Origin: Alphaproteobacteria bacterium
GTDB taxonomy: Bacteria > Pseudomonadota > Alphaproteobacteria > UBA9655
Reading direction: 5' to 3'
NCBI GenBank assembly: GCA_013287665.1
Contig: JABDDK010000012.1
Location: 1-43,374 of the forward strand
Length of the DNA stretch: 43,374 nt
Shown: in pieces, positions 10,501 to 19,793 of the stretch
Layout: every line of letters starts with the position of its first letter
Numbering within the stretch: position 1 is the first letter of the stretch
Made by a program: the position numbers and the translations under genes
Notes under the pieces: model-generated
What the model was told of the DNA's origin: nothing
Databases searched by the model: none
What the model saw: only the letters and a program-made list of their open reading frames with translations

Positions 10501-11753
10501 TGGACAAGAACAGTCTTGAGCGAGCGAGCTATAAGCTTCCTTACGGTGCCCGTTTGCTCGTCGATGATGGAGAAAAGGTAAAGCCTGGCCATAAGCTTGC
10601 AGATTGGGATCCTTATACACTTCCCATTATTTCAGAAGTCGGCGGCGTTGTTCACTATGTCGACTTGGTCGAAAGCTTGTCTATCCGTGAAGCTGTCGAT
10701 GAATCCACGGGGCTCACAAAACGCGTTGTCGCAGACTGGAAACAGTATGCAAGAGCTGCAGAACTTAAACCACGTCTTGTCTTGCGGGATAAGGATGGTA
10801 ACCCACTCCTTTTCGCAAATGGTGCAGAGGCTCGTTACTTCTTGTCCGTAGATGCGGTTCTTGTTGTTGAAAACAACCAGACCATTCAAGCGGGTGACGT
10901 CTTGACGCGTGTTCCTCGTGAATCCACGAAGACACGTGACATTACAGGAGGTCTTCCTCGTGTGGCTGAGCTCTTCGAAGCCCGTCGTCCAAAGGATGCT
11001 GCTATTATCAGTGAAATCGATGGGCGGATCGAATTTGGTAAAGATCATAAAACCAAGCGTCGTCTTCTCCTCGTCCCAGACGATGAGACAATGCCACCCG
11101 TTGAATACTTAATTCCAAAAGGAAAGCATATCACCGTTCAAGAAGGTGAACGCGTGAAGGCCGGTGACATTCTTATGGACGGAAACATGGTTCCTCATGA
11201 TATCTTGCGTATTCTCGGCATTGAGCCACTCGCGAGATATCTGATTAACGAAATCCAAGAAGTTTACCGTTTGCAGGGTGTTCCTATCAACGATAAGCAC
11301 ATTGAAGTGATCGTACGGCAAATGATGCAAAAGGTTGAAATCACCGATCCTCGTGAGACAACGTTCTTACTCGGTGAACAGGTTGATCGCGCTGAATTTG
11401 CTGAAGTAAACGCACAAGCCGTAGCCGAAGGACGTCGTCCTGCGGACTGTCATGCGGTTCTTCAAGGAATCACAAAGGCCAGCTTGCAGACCAAGTCCTT
11501 CTTCTCTGCAGCCTCCTTCCAAGAGACAACACGTGTTCTTACAGAAGCCGCCGTCTCCGGTAAGGTTGACGAACTCAAGGGCCTGAAAGAAAACATCATC
11601 GTTGGTCGCTTGATTCCTGTTGGAACAGGCAGCGTGGTCAATCGCTTGAAGCAAATTGCGGCAGATCGTGATCAAGTCGTGATCAACGATAAAGCAGCAA
11701 AGACAGCAGCCCTAACCCACGCCGCTCAAGACGAACAAGTCATGCAGCAATAA
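7578..11753 (+). CDS. rpoC: DNA-directed RNA polymerase subunit beta'
   Basis: This is the beta' subunit carrying the catalytic magnesium site. The NADFDGDQ motif places the three aspartates at residues 461, 463 and 465. An N-terminal zinc site is formed by Cys70, Cys72, Cys85 and Cys88. A second cysteine cluster ([15 protein letters not shown]) lies further on and also matches the family. At 1391 residues it has normal alphaproteobacterial length. AGGAG at 7567-7571 precedes the ATG at 7578. The usual downstream neighbour rpsL is displaced by about 3.8 kb of accessory DNA. Confidence 0.99.
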   Translation: MRDVMNLFGQVTGPQHFDDIRIAIASPEQVRSWSFGEIKKPETINYRTFKPERDGLFCARIFGPIKDYECLCGKYKRMKYRGIICEKCGVEVTLTKVRRERMGHIELASPVAHIWFTKSLPSRIGLLLDMMLKDLEKVLYFENYIVTEPGLTTLKRGQLLGEEEYYRYQDEFGVDAFEASIGAEALRDMLKGIDLEKEQAQLRENLFETKSELKRKKYVKRLKLVEAFINSGSRPEWMIMEVIPVIPPELRPLVPLDGGRFATSDLNDLYRRVINRNNRLKRLIELRAPDIIVRNEKRMLQESVDALFDNGRRGRVITGTNRRPLKSLSDMLKGKQGRFRQNLLGKRVDYSGRSVIVVGPELKLHQCGLPKKMALELFKPFIYSRLERYGLANTIKAAKRMVEKERPEVWDILEEVIREHPVLLNRAPTLHRLGIQAFEPVLIEGKAIQLHPLVCTAYNADFDGDQMAVHVPLSLEAQLEARVLMMSTNNILHPANGKPIITPSKDIVLGLYYLTMDREGELGEGTVFGTLYEIEQALNNKTVSLHARITARYESIDEKGNKVIQRGLTTPGRMLLWDIMPKHQGVKFEVINQLLTQTEISKIVDMVYRNCGQKDAVIFSDRLMGLGFKYATVSGISFGKDDLKVPEEKKKLVADTRETIGEYQQQYMDGLITNGERYNKVTDAWTQCTEKVADAMMKDISEIKPGEPVNSVYMMAHSRARGSAAQMRQLAAMRGLIAKTSGEIIETPIISNFKEGLNVLEYFNSAHGARKGLTDTALKTANSGYLTRRLVDVAQDCIIVENDCGTEKGLTIRAVIEGGEVITPLGDRILGRTAAVDIVDPIANKIIVQAGVLIEESHVEALEKTSVDEVLIRSVLTCETKDGICGKCYGRDLARGTPVNIGEAVGVIAAQSIGEPGTQLTMRTFHIGGAAQLAVEQSSVEASVEGSILIKNRSVVKNSAGENIVMSRYSEMSILDKNSLERASYKLPYGARLLVDDGEKVKPGHKLADWDPYTLPIISEVGGVVHYVDLVESLSIREAVDESTGLTKRVVADWKQYARAAELKPRLVLRDKDGNPLLFANGAEARYFLSVDAVLVVENNQTIQAGDVLTRVPRESTKTRDITGGLPRVAELFEARRPKDAAIISEIDGRIEFGKDHKTKRRLLLVPDDETMPPVEYLIPKGKHITVQEGERVKAGDILMDGNMVPHDILRILGIEPLARYLINEIQEVYRLQGVPINDKHIEVIVRQMMQKVEITDPRETTFLLGEQVDRAEFAEVNAQAVAEGRRPADCHAVLQGITKASLQTKSFFSAASFQETTRVLTEAAVSGKVDELKGLKENIIVGRLIPVGTGSVVNRLKQIAADRDQVVINDKAAKTAALTHAAQDEQVMQQ

Positions 11754-11757
11754 ATTC

Positions 11758-11810
11758 TTCACCTCTCCCCTGTGTGGGAGAGGTCGACGCGCAGCGGCGG
11801 GTGAGGGGGT
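11758..11810. repeat. Dispersed palindromic repeat after rpoC (copy 1)
   Basis: ACCTCTCCC (11761-11769) pairs with GGGAGAGGT (11776-11784) around a six-base loop. A GC-rich stretch ending GGGTGAGGGGG follows. Two further copies of this element occur at 36286-36336 and, inverted, at 36418-36466. It lies 4 bases after the rpoC stop and may act as the 3' end structure of the rpoBC transcript, although no U-tract follows. Confidence 0.85.
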
Positions 11811-11840
11811 TCTTCTATCATGTGTTAGGTTTTTACAAAT

Positions 11841-11869
11841 TTGACCCATTAGAGAAAATCTGCTAAAAA
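11841..11869 (+). promoter_or_regulatory. Sigma70-like promoter for the small secreted protein gene
   Basis: TTGACC (11841-11846) and TAAAAA (11864-11869) are separated by exactly 17 bases. A perfect 7-bp inverted repeat, ATCTGCT (11858-11864) and AGCAGAT (11872-11878), straddles the -10 element. A second, AATCAA (11879-11884) and TTGATT (11889-11894), follows at once. These could be operator sites or stems at the 5' end of the mRNA. Confidence 0.55.
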
Positions 11870-11916
11870 TAAGCAGATAATCAAATAATTGATTATTTCA
11901 ATAATGGAGAACGAAA

Positions 11917-12273
11917 ATGAAAAAATTTTTGCTAAGTAGTGCGATATTATTTGCGTTGGTAACACCTGCCAGTGCGAATGATGGTCATTGCCCTAATTCA
12001 GGTGAGCTAACAAAAATCTTGAAAACAAAAGAAACAGACCTTGGGACTAAGGGCTTTACATTTGACTTCGAGTCAAAAAATCAAGCCGGAACAAGTACGG
12101 ATAAGTGGGAAGCAAGTAATATTACACTTATCGGAAAAGGTTCCTTGGATGAGGCCCTTAGCTTACCCGTAAACTATAATACAAAACCAAATGATTCAAG
12201 TTGGTGCCTTGCACAATTTACTCATGACGGAGCAAACAAGTTAACAATTCATCTCAAAAAAGTTAACAAGTAG
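11917..12273 (+). CDS. Small exported protein of unknown function
   Basis: I do not recognise this 118-residue protein. It has a clear Sec signal peptide: MKK, a hydrophobic core, then TPASA with likely cleavage after residue 20. The mature part of about 98 residues has two cysteines, Cys25 and Cys97, which could form a disulfide in the periplasm. It is rich in Thr, Asn and Lys, with no membrane segment after the signal. GGAG at 11905-11908 is the ribosome binding site. The gene has its own promoter and a strong terminator, so it is a monocistronic unit inserted between rpoC and rpsL. Confidence 0.85.
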   Translation: MKKFLLSSAILFALVTPASANDGHCPNSGELTKILKTKETDLGTKGFTFDFESKNQAGTSTDKWEASNITLIGKGSLDEALSLPVNYNTKPNDSSWCLAQFTHDGANKLTIHLKKVNK

Positions 12274-12298
12274 ACTGAACCACCAGTCTCAACGATGA

Positions 12299-12322
12299 AC
12301 GGCCCCTAGTGGGGCCGTTTTT
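12299..12322 (+). terminator. Intrinsic terminator
   Basis: ACGGCCCC (12299-12306) pairs with GGGGCCGT (12311-12318) around a TAGT loop, followed by TTTTT. This GC-rich 8-bp stem with a U-tract lies 25 bases after the stop of the small secreted protein gene. Confidence 0.92.
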
Positions 12323-12369
12323 GTAACGGTATGAGGATCTAATGTTTAGGGAACGCAACGCTCCCACCA

Positions 12370-12644
12370 GCGTCATCCCACTGCCATTAAGTTAAGCAAA
12401 ACAGCCCACCACCTGGGTCGTCCTGGGAATGAGAATTTCTTGAGCTTTGCTCAAGATTTCTCATTGCCCGGGATCCAGGAGCAAAACTATTGCGTAAGCA
12501 ATACAACGCTCCTTTATAAAGAAAATCATTGCATTCCTACGGAATGAATTATTAGCCCTGGATCCCCGACCCGCGCTTCGCGCTCTCGAGGACGACCCCA
12601 GCGGGGGAGGGCTTTCCCTTAACTTAATGGCAGTGGGATGACGC
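12370..12644. mobile_element. 275-bp MITE-like element with 27-bp terminal inverted repeats
   Basis: The segment 12370-12396 is a perfect reverse complement of 12618-12644. Inside are further nested arms: GGGTCGTCCT near 12415 with AGGACGACCC near 12588, and GGGATCCAGG near 12470 with CCTGGATCCC near 12557. Small hairpins are also present, such as TCTTGAG/CTCAAGA and CATTCC/GGAATG. No open reading frame of note lies within. Long terminal inverted repeats around a short non-coding core fit a non-autonomous transposable or REP-derived element. No obvious target-site duplication is visible. Confidence 0.8.
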
Positions 12645-12718
12645 CCCGGCTGGGCTGGGGTGTCTCTACTGTTTTGCTGCGTTTACAGTGCGTTTGTGAC
12701 CGTCCTTCACATTTATAG

Positions 12719-12745
12719 ACTCATGAGTATAATACTCTAGAGTAT
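12719..12745. repeat. Overlapping short palindromes downstream of the 675-residue gene
   Basis: ACTCATGAGT (12719-12728) and ATACTCTAGAGTAT (12732-12745) are each perfect palindromes. GAGTAT/ATACTC (12725-12737) forms an alternative stem bridging them. They lie 16 bases beyond the stop codon of the minus-strand gene at 12761, so they may form its 3' end structure. Confidence 0.6.
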
Positions 12746-12760
12746 ATAAAATGAGGGAGT

Positions 12761-14788
12761 CTACTTCTGCTCCGCTCTTGACTGATTTTCCTTTTGCATC
12801 AGCTCAAAACTTGAAAGACCCGCCTCGTTCGCACGATTGATCAAGTCAATAGCACCTTTATAATTCTTAGCAACAGCGGCTTTTATAAAGGAATCAAATC
12901 GCTCCTGATCTTTCAAATGACGACAACAAACTCGCGCAGCACAATACTCCATAAATCCGCTCGAATCCAAGGGTATTCCCAGTGATAAGTAACGAAGAGC
13001 TTCATTATAATCACTCGTATCCAAATATAATTTTGCTATGTGCACAAATAACATTCTCGGGTTTTGTTGTAATGGCATATTTATTGTGTTTTCATCAATA
13101 CCAAATTGTCTTGCTTTAATCCGCCAAAGACCCTGCACTGCCTCCAAGTGGCCTTTCAATAGTGCACTTTCATAATAGGGTATCGCTCTATTCACACTTC
13201 CCATCTCCTCAAAACAAGCAGCTATGCAGTGTAGCGAAGCACCTCTACCGTCCTTTTTCATTTGCTCAATGATGCCTTGCATCTTTTTATCATCATTAAC
13301 TTGATGATAGAGTTTCAAAAGATTACGTAAGGCAAATATTTTGTAGTCATCAATGTTTTGTAGCGAATGATCTTGAGCCATCGCTGCTGCTATTTCAGCA
13401 GCATCGCCGTAGAAGTGTTCAAAATTATTTTCATTATATTTAGTAAATTCATCAGAGCGATTACTGAAAGATAATAGTCGGAGTAAATAACTTTCTACTT
13501 CTTTTACATGTTCAGGATGAAAACCAAAGACTCTTTCCTGTGATTTCATTTCAAACATGTCAACCAAGTGGTGTAATACCACCATCGTAGGGCAAAAACT
13601 GAACGCATTACTCGCGAGATATCTCAGAACAGCAAGTTTAGTTTTAAAAGTTTTATCCGTATTGAAATAATTTCTCGCCTCATCCTCATCTTTTAAAAGA
13701 ATCTCGACTTTGTGTGATCCATTAAACGGTATAAGTCGTCTTCCAGGCTCCTTCAGAGCAAGCACAGGCTTGGCAACGCGCTCCCAAACTGTAGTTGCGA
13801 TATTTTCACAATCATCATGGCGAGACGCATTGGATGTGACTAAATGAGCCAAATTCACAAGATAATCTGGATTAGGTGTCCTTCTGATGAGTTGCTTTAC
13901 AACCTCAGCCCATAAATCCATATCCACTTTACCCATTCTATGCTTCACAGGAAATGATTCATTCGGAAAAGCTCTAGCTAAAAAGTCATCTTTAGACGTA
14001 TATTTATCAATTAATTTTGAATATAGGATCATTTCTAAAGCGAGAGGGTCAAGTCGTCGCGTATATTCTCTTAAATCTTCGTTGAATTTACCGGCAACTT
14101 TACCGCCAGCTTTCAGCAGTTCTTCCTGATTAAAAAAAGGACTCACCTGATGACGTTGGACAGTCCAAAAGGAAGCCATTAAAGGGTGAATAGATGCGTA
14201 ATATTGGGCCCGATGGGTATAGAAATTTGATTCAGTTTGATCAAATAAAGTTTTGTCCATTTCGTGACAATCGCGAACACCACTGAAGCAGTCGTGTAAT
14301 AAGTCCTCTCTCATGAGATGGGAAAGTGTAAATCTTCGATTGTTGAATGGTCCCTCAAGCTTAAATGGGACGGCAATAACAGCACCAAGAAAGCAGTTAC
14401 TTTCACTTATAGAATGAGGACGCTTTTTGATGAGCTCTTCTCCCAGCGCCAAGAACTGTGTATTCGTTGAAAACAATACAATAAAATCCCGTAGAGATAA
14501 TAAGTTCCCAACACCTGCCCATAGATCTCGGTGCACTTTTCCCCAAATCTTAGGAGCTTCAGGTAATGACGCAACCAGCTCCGTATTATGAGTTTTGATT
14601 TTCTTTCTTTTGTCTTGAAGTAGTAAACGCTTTTTACTCGGTTGCGATATCTTAACTTTCTTTTCTACTCTATTATCCGGATCGACCACTTCATTACGAT
14701 CATTCTTTCCAGCAGAAGCTGTTGAAAGAATCGATGTGCCGAGAAGAAGCGACAGTGACAACGCAAGTGCAACATTAGATTTAAACAT
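12761..14788 (-). CDS. Exported protein with F-box-like segments and C-terminal TPR/Sel1-like helices, function unknown
   Basis: I do not recognise a named family for this 675-residue protein. A Sec signal peptide is clear (MFKSN, hydrophobic core, STASA with cleavage near residue 26). A Lys-rich linker follows. At residues 81-110 there is an F-box-like stretch (KVHRDLWAGVGNLLSLRDFI). A related block, MGKVDMDLWAEVVKQL, occurs near residues 285-300, suggesting an internal duplication. Residues about 480-655 look like TPR or Sel1 helices (AIPYYESALLKGHLEAV, IAKLYLDTSDYNEALRYLSLG). The gene has its own promoter and the ribosome binding site AGGAG six bases before the ATG. It is oriented opposite to the flanking core operons. 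An effector or envelope role is inference. Confidence 0.85.
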   Translation of the reverse strand: MFKSNVALALSLSLLLGTSILSTASAGKNDRNEVVDPDNRVEKKVKISQPSKKRLLLQDKRKKIKTHNTELVASLPEAPKIWGKVHRDLWAGVGNLLSLRDFIVLFSTNTQFLALGEELIKKRPHSISESNCFLGAVIAVPFKLEGPFNNRRFTLSHLMREDLLHDCFSGVRDCHEMDKTLFDQTESNFYTHRAQYYASIHPLMASFWTVQRHQVSPFFNQEELLKAGGKVAGKFNEDLREYTRRLDPLALEMILYSKLIDKYTSKDDFLARAFPNESFPVKHRMGKVDMDLWAEVVKQLIRRTPNPDYLVNLAHLVTSNASRHDDCENIATTVWERVAKPVLALKEPGRRLIPFNGSHKVEILLKDEDEARNYFNTDKTFKTKLAVLRYLASNAFSFCPTMVVLHHLVDMFEMKSQERVFGFHPEHVKEVESYLLRLLSFSNRSDEFTKYNENNFEHFYGDAAEIAAAMAQDHSLQNIDDYKIFALRNLLKLYHQVNDDKKMQGIIEQMKKDGRGASLHCIAACFEEMGSVNRAIPYYESALLKGHLEAVQGLWRIKARQFGIDENTINMPLQQNPRMLFVHIAKLYLDTSDYNEALRYLSLGIPLDSSGFMEYCAARVCCRHLKDQERFDSFIKAAVAKNYKGAIDLINRANEAGLSSFELMQKENQSRAEQK

Positions 14789-14820
14789 AATATACTCCTA
14801 ATTTAAAAGATACTATACAT

Positions 14821-14849
14821 TAAATAGTATCGCATTTGAAATTAGTCAA
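14821..14849 (-). promoter_or_regulatory. Sigma70-like promoter for the 675-residue exported protein gene
   Basis: Read on the minus strand, TTGACT (14849-14844) and TATTTA (14826-14821) are 17 bases apart. A perfect 8-bp inverted repeat, GATACTAT (14809-14816) and ATAGTATC (14824-14831) with a 7-base spacer, overlaps the -10 element and could be an operator. Confidence 0.55.
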
Positions 14850-14881
14850 TATGTAAAGTAAAAAAATCAGTTTCTGTCTTT

Positions 14882-14912
14882 CTGAACACTGAACACTGAA
14901 CACTGAACACTG
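14882..14912. repeat. Heptanucleotide tandem repeat CTGAACA (four copies plus partial)
   Basis: Four consecutive CTGAACA units are followed by CTG. This is the same heptamer as at 3348-3374, in a different register, here upstream of the 675-residue gene. Confidence 0.9.
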
Positions 14913-15427
14913 TTAATTGCCCATATCCTCCCCCAGGGATTGACGAATTTCAGATGTATGTCATCCTGACCTCGATAGATTGGGAAGGAAGCATGGATGT
15001 GTGGAGTTCCCAGTATATTATGCGGAATGAGCTTTTTGAAGCGAATTTCGGGGAGGTCTAAAGCGCGCAAGACCCCGGATTTCCTAGAATGGCAAAACCC
15101 GTGCAAAGCAGGAGAGGGAGGCGTCAATTTATACCCTGATCTTCCCTACACTGCGGTGTTGCAACACCATTTTTGTATAAGGAAGGGGAAAAAAGAAGGA
15201 AAGATAGAAAAGACATCGTTCAATACATCAAAAGAAAATATAAGGTTTCAGTTTCAAGTAAGTTACTGATTATAAAGAAAGAAAATAGTTGCATGATACA
15301 TACAACTTTCTAAATGTATACCCTGAGAAGTCCATGAGGTGAGATTCGATACCCTACAGCCAAGTCTATTGCCTATCCAGGCTCCTCCAGCAAGTCTTAA
15401 TTCTGTAAGTTCACATGAAGAGAATGC
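14913..15427. other. Unassigned intergenic region upstream of the str operon
   Basis: I see no convincing gene here. A minus-strand open frame (about 15127 to 14867, TTG start, no good ribosome binding site) reads through the heptamer repeat and could be a gene remnant. A plus-strand frame (14997-15269) has no recognisable features. GGTGT-TGCA-ACACC at 15163-15176 followed by ATTTTTG is a weak terminator-like hairpin. The region from 15180 to 15300 is purine-rich. Confidence 0.5.
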
Positions 15428-15456
15428 TTGACTCCAAAATTTCCTCGGATTAATAT
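15428..15456 (+). promoter_or_regulatory. Strong sigma70-like promoter of the str operon
   Basis: TTGACT (15428-15433) and TAATAT (15451-15456) are separated by exactly 17 bases. This is the best promoter match I found in the intergenic regions I examined. It would give a 5' leader of about 135 bases before rpsL. The leader can form a hairpin in which a TTTATATGGC arm near 15537 pairs with GCCATAAA near 15562. The promoter makes sense because the rpoC readthrough has been interrupted by accessory genes. Confidence 0.7.
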
Positions 15457-15599
15457 CCGCCCGTCATTACAGAGTTGGTGGTAGGCAAACCGTCTAAACG
15501 CTGCTCGGAATTTGGCATAAAGTTATAACTTGTATTTTATATGGCTGAGGGCTATGCTTCGCCATAAATTTGAACACCATGTGAAAGGAAACGGTTTTA

Positions 15600-15971
15600 A
15601 TGCCGACGATTAACCAATTGATCAGGAAGCCACGGCAGGAAAAGAGTGAGCGTAACACAGTTCCTGCCTTGCAAGGAAACCCGCAAAAGCGCGGCGTTTG
15701 TACGAGGGTTTTTACAATGACACCGAAAAAGCCTAACTCGGCTTTGCGGAAGGTTGCTCGTATTCGTTTGACCAATGGTTTTGAAGTCTCAGGTTATATT
15801 CCGGGTGAAGGTCACAACCTCCAAGAGCACTCCGTTGTGCTGATTCGTGGAGGCCGTGTACGCGACTTGCCAGGTGTTCGTTATCATATTATCCGCGGTA
15901 CTCTCGATACCCAAGGCGTTGCAAAACGTAAACAGGGTCGTTCGAAGTACGGCGCAAAGCGTCCGAAGTAG
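15600..15971 (+). CDS. rpsL: 30S ribosomal protein S12
   Basis: S12 sits at the decoding centre and sets translational accuracy. The 123-residue protein has the family ends ([22 protein letters not shown]). The [11 protein letters not shown] loop is unchanged. In the second streptomycin loop the sequence is [13 protein letters not shown]: residue 88 (Met = 1) is Arg, encoded by CGC at 15861-15863, where most bacteria have Lys. This substitution is a known streptomycin-resistance change in several species. The aspartate next to it, a methylthiolation site in some bacteria, is present. The gene is first in rpsL-rpsG-fusA-tuf. Confidence 0.98.
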   Translation: MPTINQLIRKPRQEKSERNTVPALQGNPQKRGVCTRVFTMTPKKPNSALRKVARIRLTNGFEVSGYIPGEGHNLQEHSVVLIRGGRVRDLPGVRYHIIRGTLDTQGVAKRKQGRSKYGAKRPK

Positions 15972-15980
15972 GAGAACTGA

Positions 15981-16454
<474 letters not shown>

Positions 16455-16466
16455 GGGGTTATTAAG

Positions 16467-18542
16467 ATGTCACGTCAAACTCCCCTTGAGAAATATCGCA
16501 ATATCGGCATTATGGCCCATATTGATGCAGGGAAGACCACAACAACCGAACGCGTATTGTATTATACCGGAAAGTCCCACAAAATTGGTGAAGTCCACGA
16601 AGGGGCTGCAACCATGGACTGGATGGAGCAAGAGCAAGAACGCGGTATTACGATTACGTCTGCCGCGACAACGTGCTTCTGGAATAACCACCGTATTAAC
16701 ATTATTGACACACCCGGTCACGTGGACTTCACAATTGAAGTTGAGCGTTCATTGCGCGTTCTTGACGGTGCTGTTGCTGTATTTGACTCTGTTGCAGGTG
16801 TTGAGCCTCAATCTGAAACAGTTTGGCGTCAGGCTGACAAATATCACGTCCCCCGCATTTGTTTTGTCAACAAAATGGACAGAATCGGTGCAAACTTCTT
16901 CCGTACAGTCGATATGATCATCGATCGTCTGGGAGCTGTGCCGCTCGTCATGCATCTGCCTATTGGATCTGAAGCTGACTTTACCGGCCTTGTTGATCTC
17001 GTCCAAATGAAAGCGATTCGTTGGAAAGATGAGACGATGGGCGCCGAATATGTTATCGAAGAAATCCCTGAAAATTTAAAGGCTCAAGCAGCTGAATACC
17101 ATGCAAAGCTTGTTGAGACAGCCGTTGAGCAGGACGACACGGCTCTTGAAGCTTACCTTGCTGGAGAAGAGCCATCCATTGAAACGTTGAAGAAGTGTAT
17201 TCGTAAAGGAACTTTAGGCGCGAAATTTGTTCCTATCCTCTGTGGATCTGCCTTTAAGAACAAAGGCGTACAGCCTCTCCTTGATGCTGTCGTTGATTTC
17301 CTTCCATCCCCACTCGATATCGGAGACGTAAAGGGTGAGTCCCTTGATGGCGAGACAGAAATTATCCGCAGCCCATCTGACGATCAACCGTTTGCTGGGC
17401 TTGCCTTTAAAATAATGACGGATCCATTTGTAGGATCTCTCTCATTCGTTCGTGTTTATTCGGGAGTTCTGACCTCAGGATCTTACACCTTAAATTCAAT
17501 TAAGGATGAAAAGGAACGTGTTGGCCGTATGCTTCTCATGCATGCAAACTCACGCGAAGATATTAAGGAAGCACGAGCTGGTGATATTGTGGCCTTGTGT
17601 GGTTTAAAGAATACGACCACGGGCGATACACTTTGCGATCCAAATAAGCCCATGATTCTTGAACCTATGATTTTCCAAGAGCCTGTGATCGAAATGGCAG
17701 TTGAGCCAAAAACGAAGGCAGACCAAGAAAAGATGGGTATTGCCTTATCTCGTCTTGCAGCAGAAGATCCGACATTCCGAGTCTCGACAGATTTTGAATC
17801 AGGTCAAACAATCATAAAGGGAATGGGCGAGCTCCATCTCGATATTAAAGTCGATATTATGCGTCGTGACTATAAAGTCGATGTTAATGTGGGTGAACCG
17901 CAAGTGGCTTACCGCGAAACGATTACGAAGAAGGCAGAAGTCGATTACACGCACAAAAAGCAAACCGGTGGTGCCGGGCAGTTTGCGAGAATCAAACTTC
18001 GCTTTGAACCTCAAGAACCAGGCGTTGGGTATATATTTAAGAACTCAATCGTTGGAGGATCTGTTCCAAAGGAATACATTCCAGGCGTTGAAAAGGGATT
18101 GCTTCAAGCAAGCCAAGCCGGTGTTATTGCCGGGTTCCCTATGATTGACTACATGGTAACGTTGTATGACGGTGCCTACCATGATGTGGACTCAAGTGTG
18201 CTTGCTTTCGAAATTGCAGCACGTGCTGCCTTCCGCGAAGGTATTCCAAAGGCTGATCCTCGACTTCTAGAACCAATCATGAAGGTTGAAGTTGTGACGC
18301 CAGAAGAGTATATGGGTGATATCATTGGTGACTTGAATAGTCGCCGTGGTCAAGTTGCAGGCATGGATCAACGTGGAAATGCCAGAGTTATAGATGCTTT
18401 CGTTCCCCTTGCATCTATGTTTGGATATGTCAGTACTCTGCGCTCAATGAGCCAAGGACGGGCCCAGTTCACAATGACCTTTGATCATTATGAGCAAGTT
18501 CCCCAGCATGTCGCTGATGAAGTTAAGACTAAATACGCATAG
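16467..18542 (+). CDS. fusA: Elongation factor G
   Basis: EF-G is the GTPase that drives ribosomal translocation and, with RRF, recycling. The 691-residue protein starts with the G domain: AHIDAGKT P-loop at residues 18-25, [11 protein letters not shown] switch region, DTPGH, and NKMD. Domains II-V follow, including the domain IV segment [17 protein letters not shown]. Length and domain order are those of the canonical bacterial factor, with none of the deletions of mitochondrial-type paralogues. tuf follows 15 bases downstream. Confidence 0.98.
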   Translation: MSRQTPLEKYRNIGIMAHIDAGKTTTTERVLYYTGKSHKIGEVHEGAATMDWMEQEQERGITITSAATTCFWNNHRINIIDTPGHVDFTIEVERSLRVLDGAVAVFDSVAGVEPQSETVWRQADKYHVPRICFVNKMDRIGANFFRTVDMIIDRLGAVPLVMHLPIGSEADFTGLVDLVQMKAIRWKDETMGAEYVIEEIPENLKAQAAEYHAKLVETAVEQDDTALEAYLAGEEPSIETLKKCIRKGTLGAKFVPILCGSAFKNKGVQPLLDAVVDFLPSPLDIGDVKGESLDGETEIIRSPSDDQPFAGLAFKIMTDPFVGSLSFVRVYSGVLTSGSYTLNSIKDEKERVGRMLLMHANSREDIKEARAGDIVALCGLKNTTTGDTLCDPNKPMILEPMIFQEPVIEMAVEPKTKADQEKMGIALSRLAAEDPTFRVSTDFESGQTIIKGMGELHLDIKVDIMRRDYKVDVNVGEPQVAYRETITKKAEVDYTHKKQTGGAGQFARIKLRFEPQEPGVGYIFKNSIVGGSVPKEYIPGVEKGLLQASQAGVIAGFPMIDYMVTLYDGAYHDVDSSVLAFEIAARAAFREGIPKADPRLLEPIMKVEVVTPEEYMGDIIGDLNSRRGQVAGMDQRGNARVIDAFVPLASMFGYVSTLRSMSQGRAQFTMTFDHYEQVPQHVADEVKTKYA

Positions 18543-18557
18543 AAACGGAGAGAGAAA

Positions 18558-19748
18558 ATGGCAAAAGAGAAATTTGAGAGAAATAAACCGCATTGTAACA
18601 TCGGAACGATTGGTCACGTTGACCATGGTAAGACGACGCTAACAGCGGCGATCACGAAGGTATTGTCAGAGGTTGGTGGCGCAAGCTTCACAGCTTACGA
18701 CCAAATCGACAAGGCGCCTGAAGAAAAAGCACGTGGAATCACGATTTCAACAGCCCACGTTGAGTATGAGACAAAAAATCGTCACTATGCGCACGTTGAC
18801 TGTCCAGGACACGCTGACTACGTCAAAAATATGATCACAGGTGCGGCTCAGATGGACGGAGCGATCCTTGTTGTGTCAGCTGCTGACGGTCCTATGCCTC
18901 AAACACGTGAGCACATCCTTCTTGCACGGCAAGTCGGTGTTCCTGCTCTCGTTGTATTCATGAACAAGGTTGACCAAGTTGATGACCCAGAATTGCTTGA
19001 ACTCGTTGAGATGGAAATCCGTGAGCTTCTTTCATCCTACGGTTTCCCAGGTGATGATATTCCTATCATTAAGGGATCTGCTCTTTGCGCTCTTGAAGGC
19101 CGTGAAGATCCAATCGGAAAAGATGCGATTAACGAGCTGATGACTGCAGTGGATACTTATATTCCACAACCAGAACGCGCGATTGACAAACCATTCCTGA
19201 TGCCAATTGAAGACGTTTTCTCAATTTCAGGACGTGGAACGGTTGTGACCGGACGTGTTGAGAGCGGCGTTGTTAAAGTTGGAGAAGAGTGCGAAATTAT
19301 CGGCCTCAAGCCAACAGTGAAGACAGTTGTAACCGGCGTTGAAATGTTCCGTAAGCTTCTTGACCAAGGTCAAGCCGGAGACAACGTTGGAGCGCTTCTT
19401 CGTGGAACAAAACGTGAAGATGTTGAACGTGGTCAAGTTTTGGCAAAGCCAGGATCCATCACACCACACACAAACTTCAAGTGTGAAGCTTACATCCTGA
19501 AAAAGGAAGAGGGCGGACGCCACACTCCATTCTTTGGAAACTACCGTCCACAGTTTTACTTCCGTACAACGGACGTAACCGGAACGGTAAAGCTACCAGA
19601 TGGCGTTGAAATGGTTATGCCAGGTGACAACGTAACGATGGAAGTCGAATTGATTGCACCGATTGCGATGAATGATGGTCTCCGTTTCGCAATCCGTGAA
19701 GGCGGCCGTACAGTTGGCGCAGGCGTCGTTGCTTCAATTGTGAAGTAG
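18558..19748 (+). CDS. tuf: Elongation factor Tu
   Basis: EF-Tu delivers aminoacyl-tRNA to the ribosome. The 396-residue protein has GHVDHGKT at residues 19-26, the switch I region [17 protein letters not shown] at 81-85 and NKVD at 136-139. Domains II and III follow, ending [18 protein letters not shown] precedes the ATG. A 45-base spacer leads to rpsJ, so str and S10 operons may be cotranscribed. Alphaproteobacteria often have a second tuf near secE, which would lie outside this window. Confidence 0.99.
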   Translation: MAKEKFERNKPHCNIGTIGHVDHGKTTLTAAITKVLSEVGGASFTAYDQIDKAPEEKARGITISTAHVEYETKNRHYAHVDCPGHADYVKNMITGAAQMDGAILVVSAADGPMPQTREHILLARQVGVPALVVFMNKVDQVDDPELLELVEMEIRELLSSYGFPGDDIPIIKGSALCALEGREDPIGKDAINELMTAVDTYIPQPERAIDKPFLMPIEDVFSISGRGTVVTGRVESGVVKVGEECEIIGLKPTVKTVVTGVEMFRKLLDQGQAGDNVGALLRGTKREDVERGQVLAKPGSITPHTNFKCEAYILKKEEGGRHTPFFGNYRPQFYFRTTDVTGTVKLPDGVEMVMPGDNVTMEVELIAPIAMNDGLRFAIREGGRTVGAGVVASIVK

Positions 19749-19758
19749 TTTAGTTATC

Positions 19759-19779
19759 CGTGCTCAATTGGGGTGCACG
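19759..19779 (+). promoter_or_regulatory. Short hairpin in the tuf-rpsJ spacer
   Basis: CGTGC (19759-19763) pairs with GCACG (19775-19779), just upstream of the rpsJ ribosome binding site AAGGAAG. It could tune rpsJ initiation or mark an RNA processing site. No U-tract follows, so it is unlikely to be a terminator. Confidence 0.3.
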
Positions 19780-19793
19780 AAAAGGAAGTAAAA

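Noticed and set aside
12370-12644. CRISPR-like or small-RNA array
   Set aside because: The repeats are inverted and nested, not regularly spaced direct repeats.
19749-19793. tRNA gene between tuf and rpsJ
   Set aside because: Only 45 bases, with no cloverleaf; just a short hairpin.
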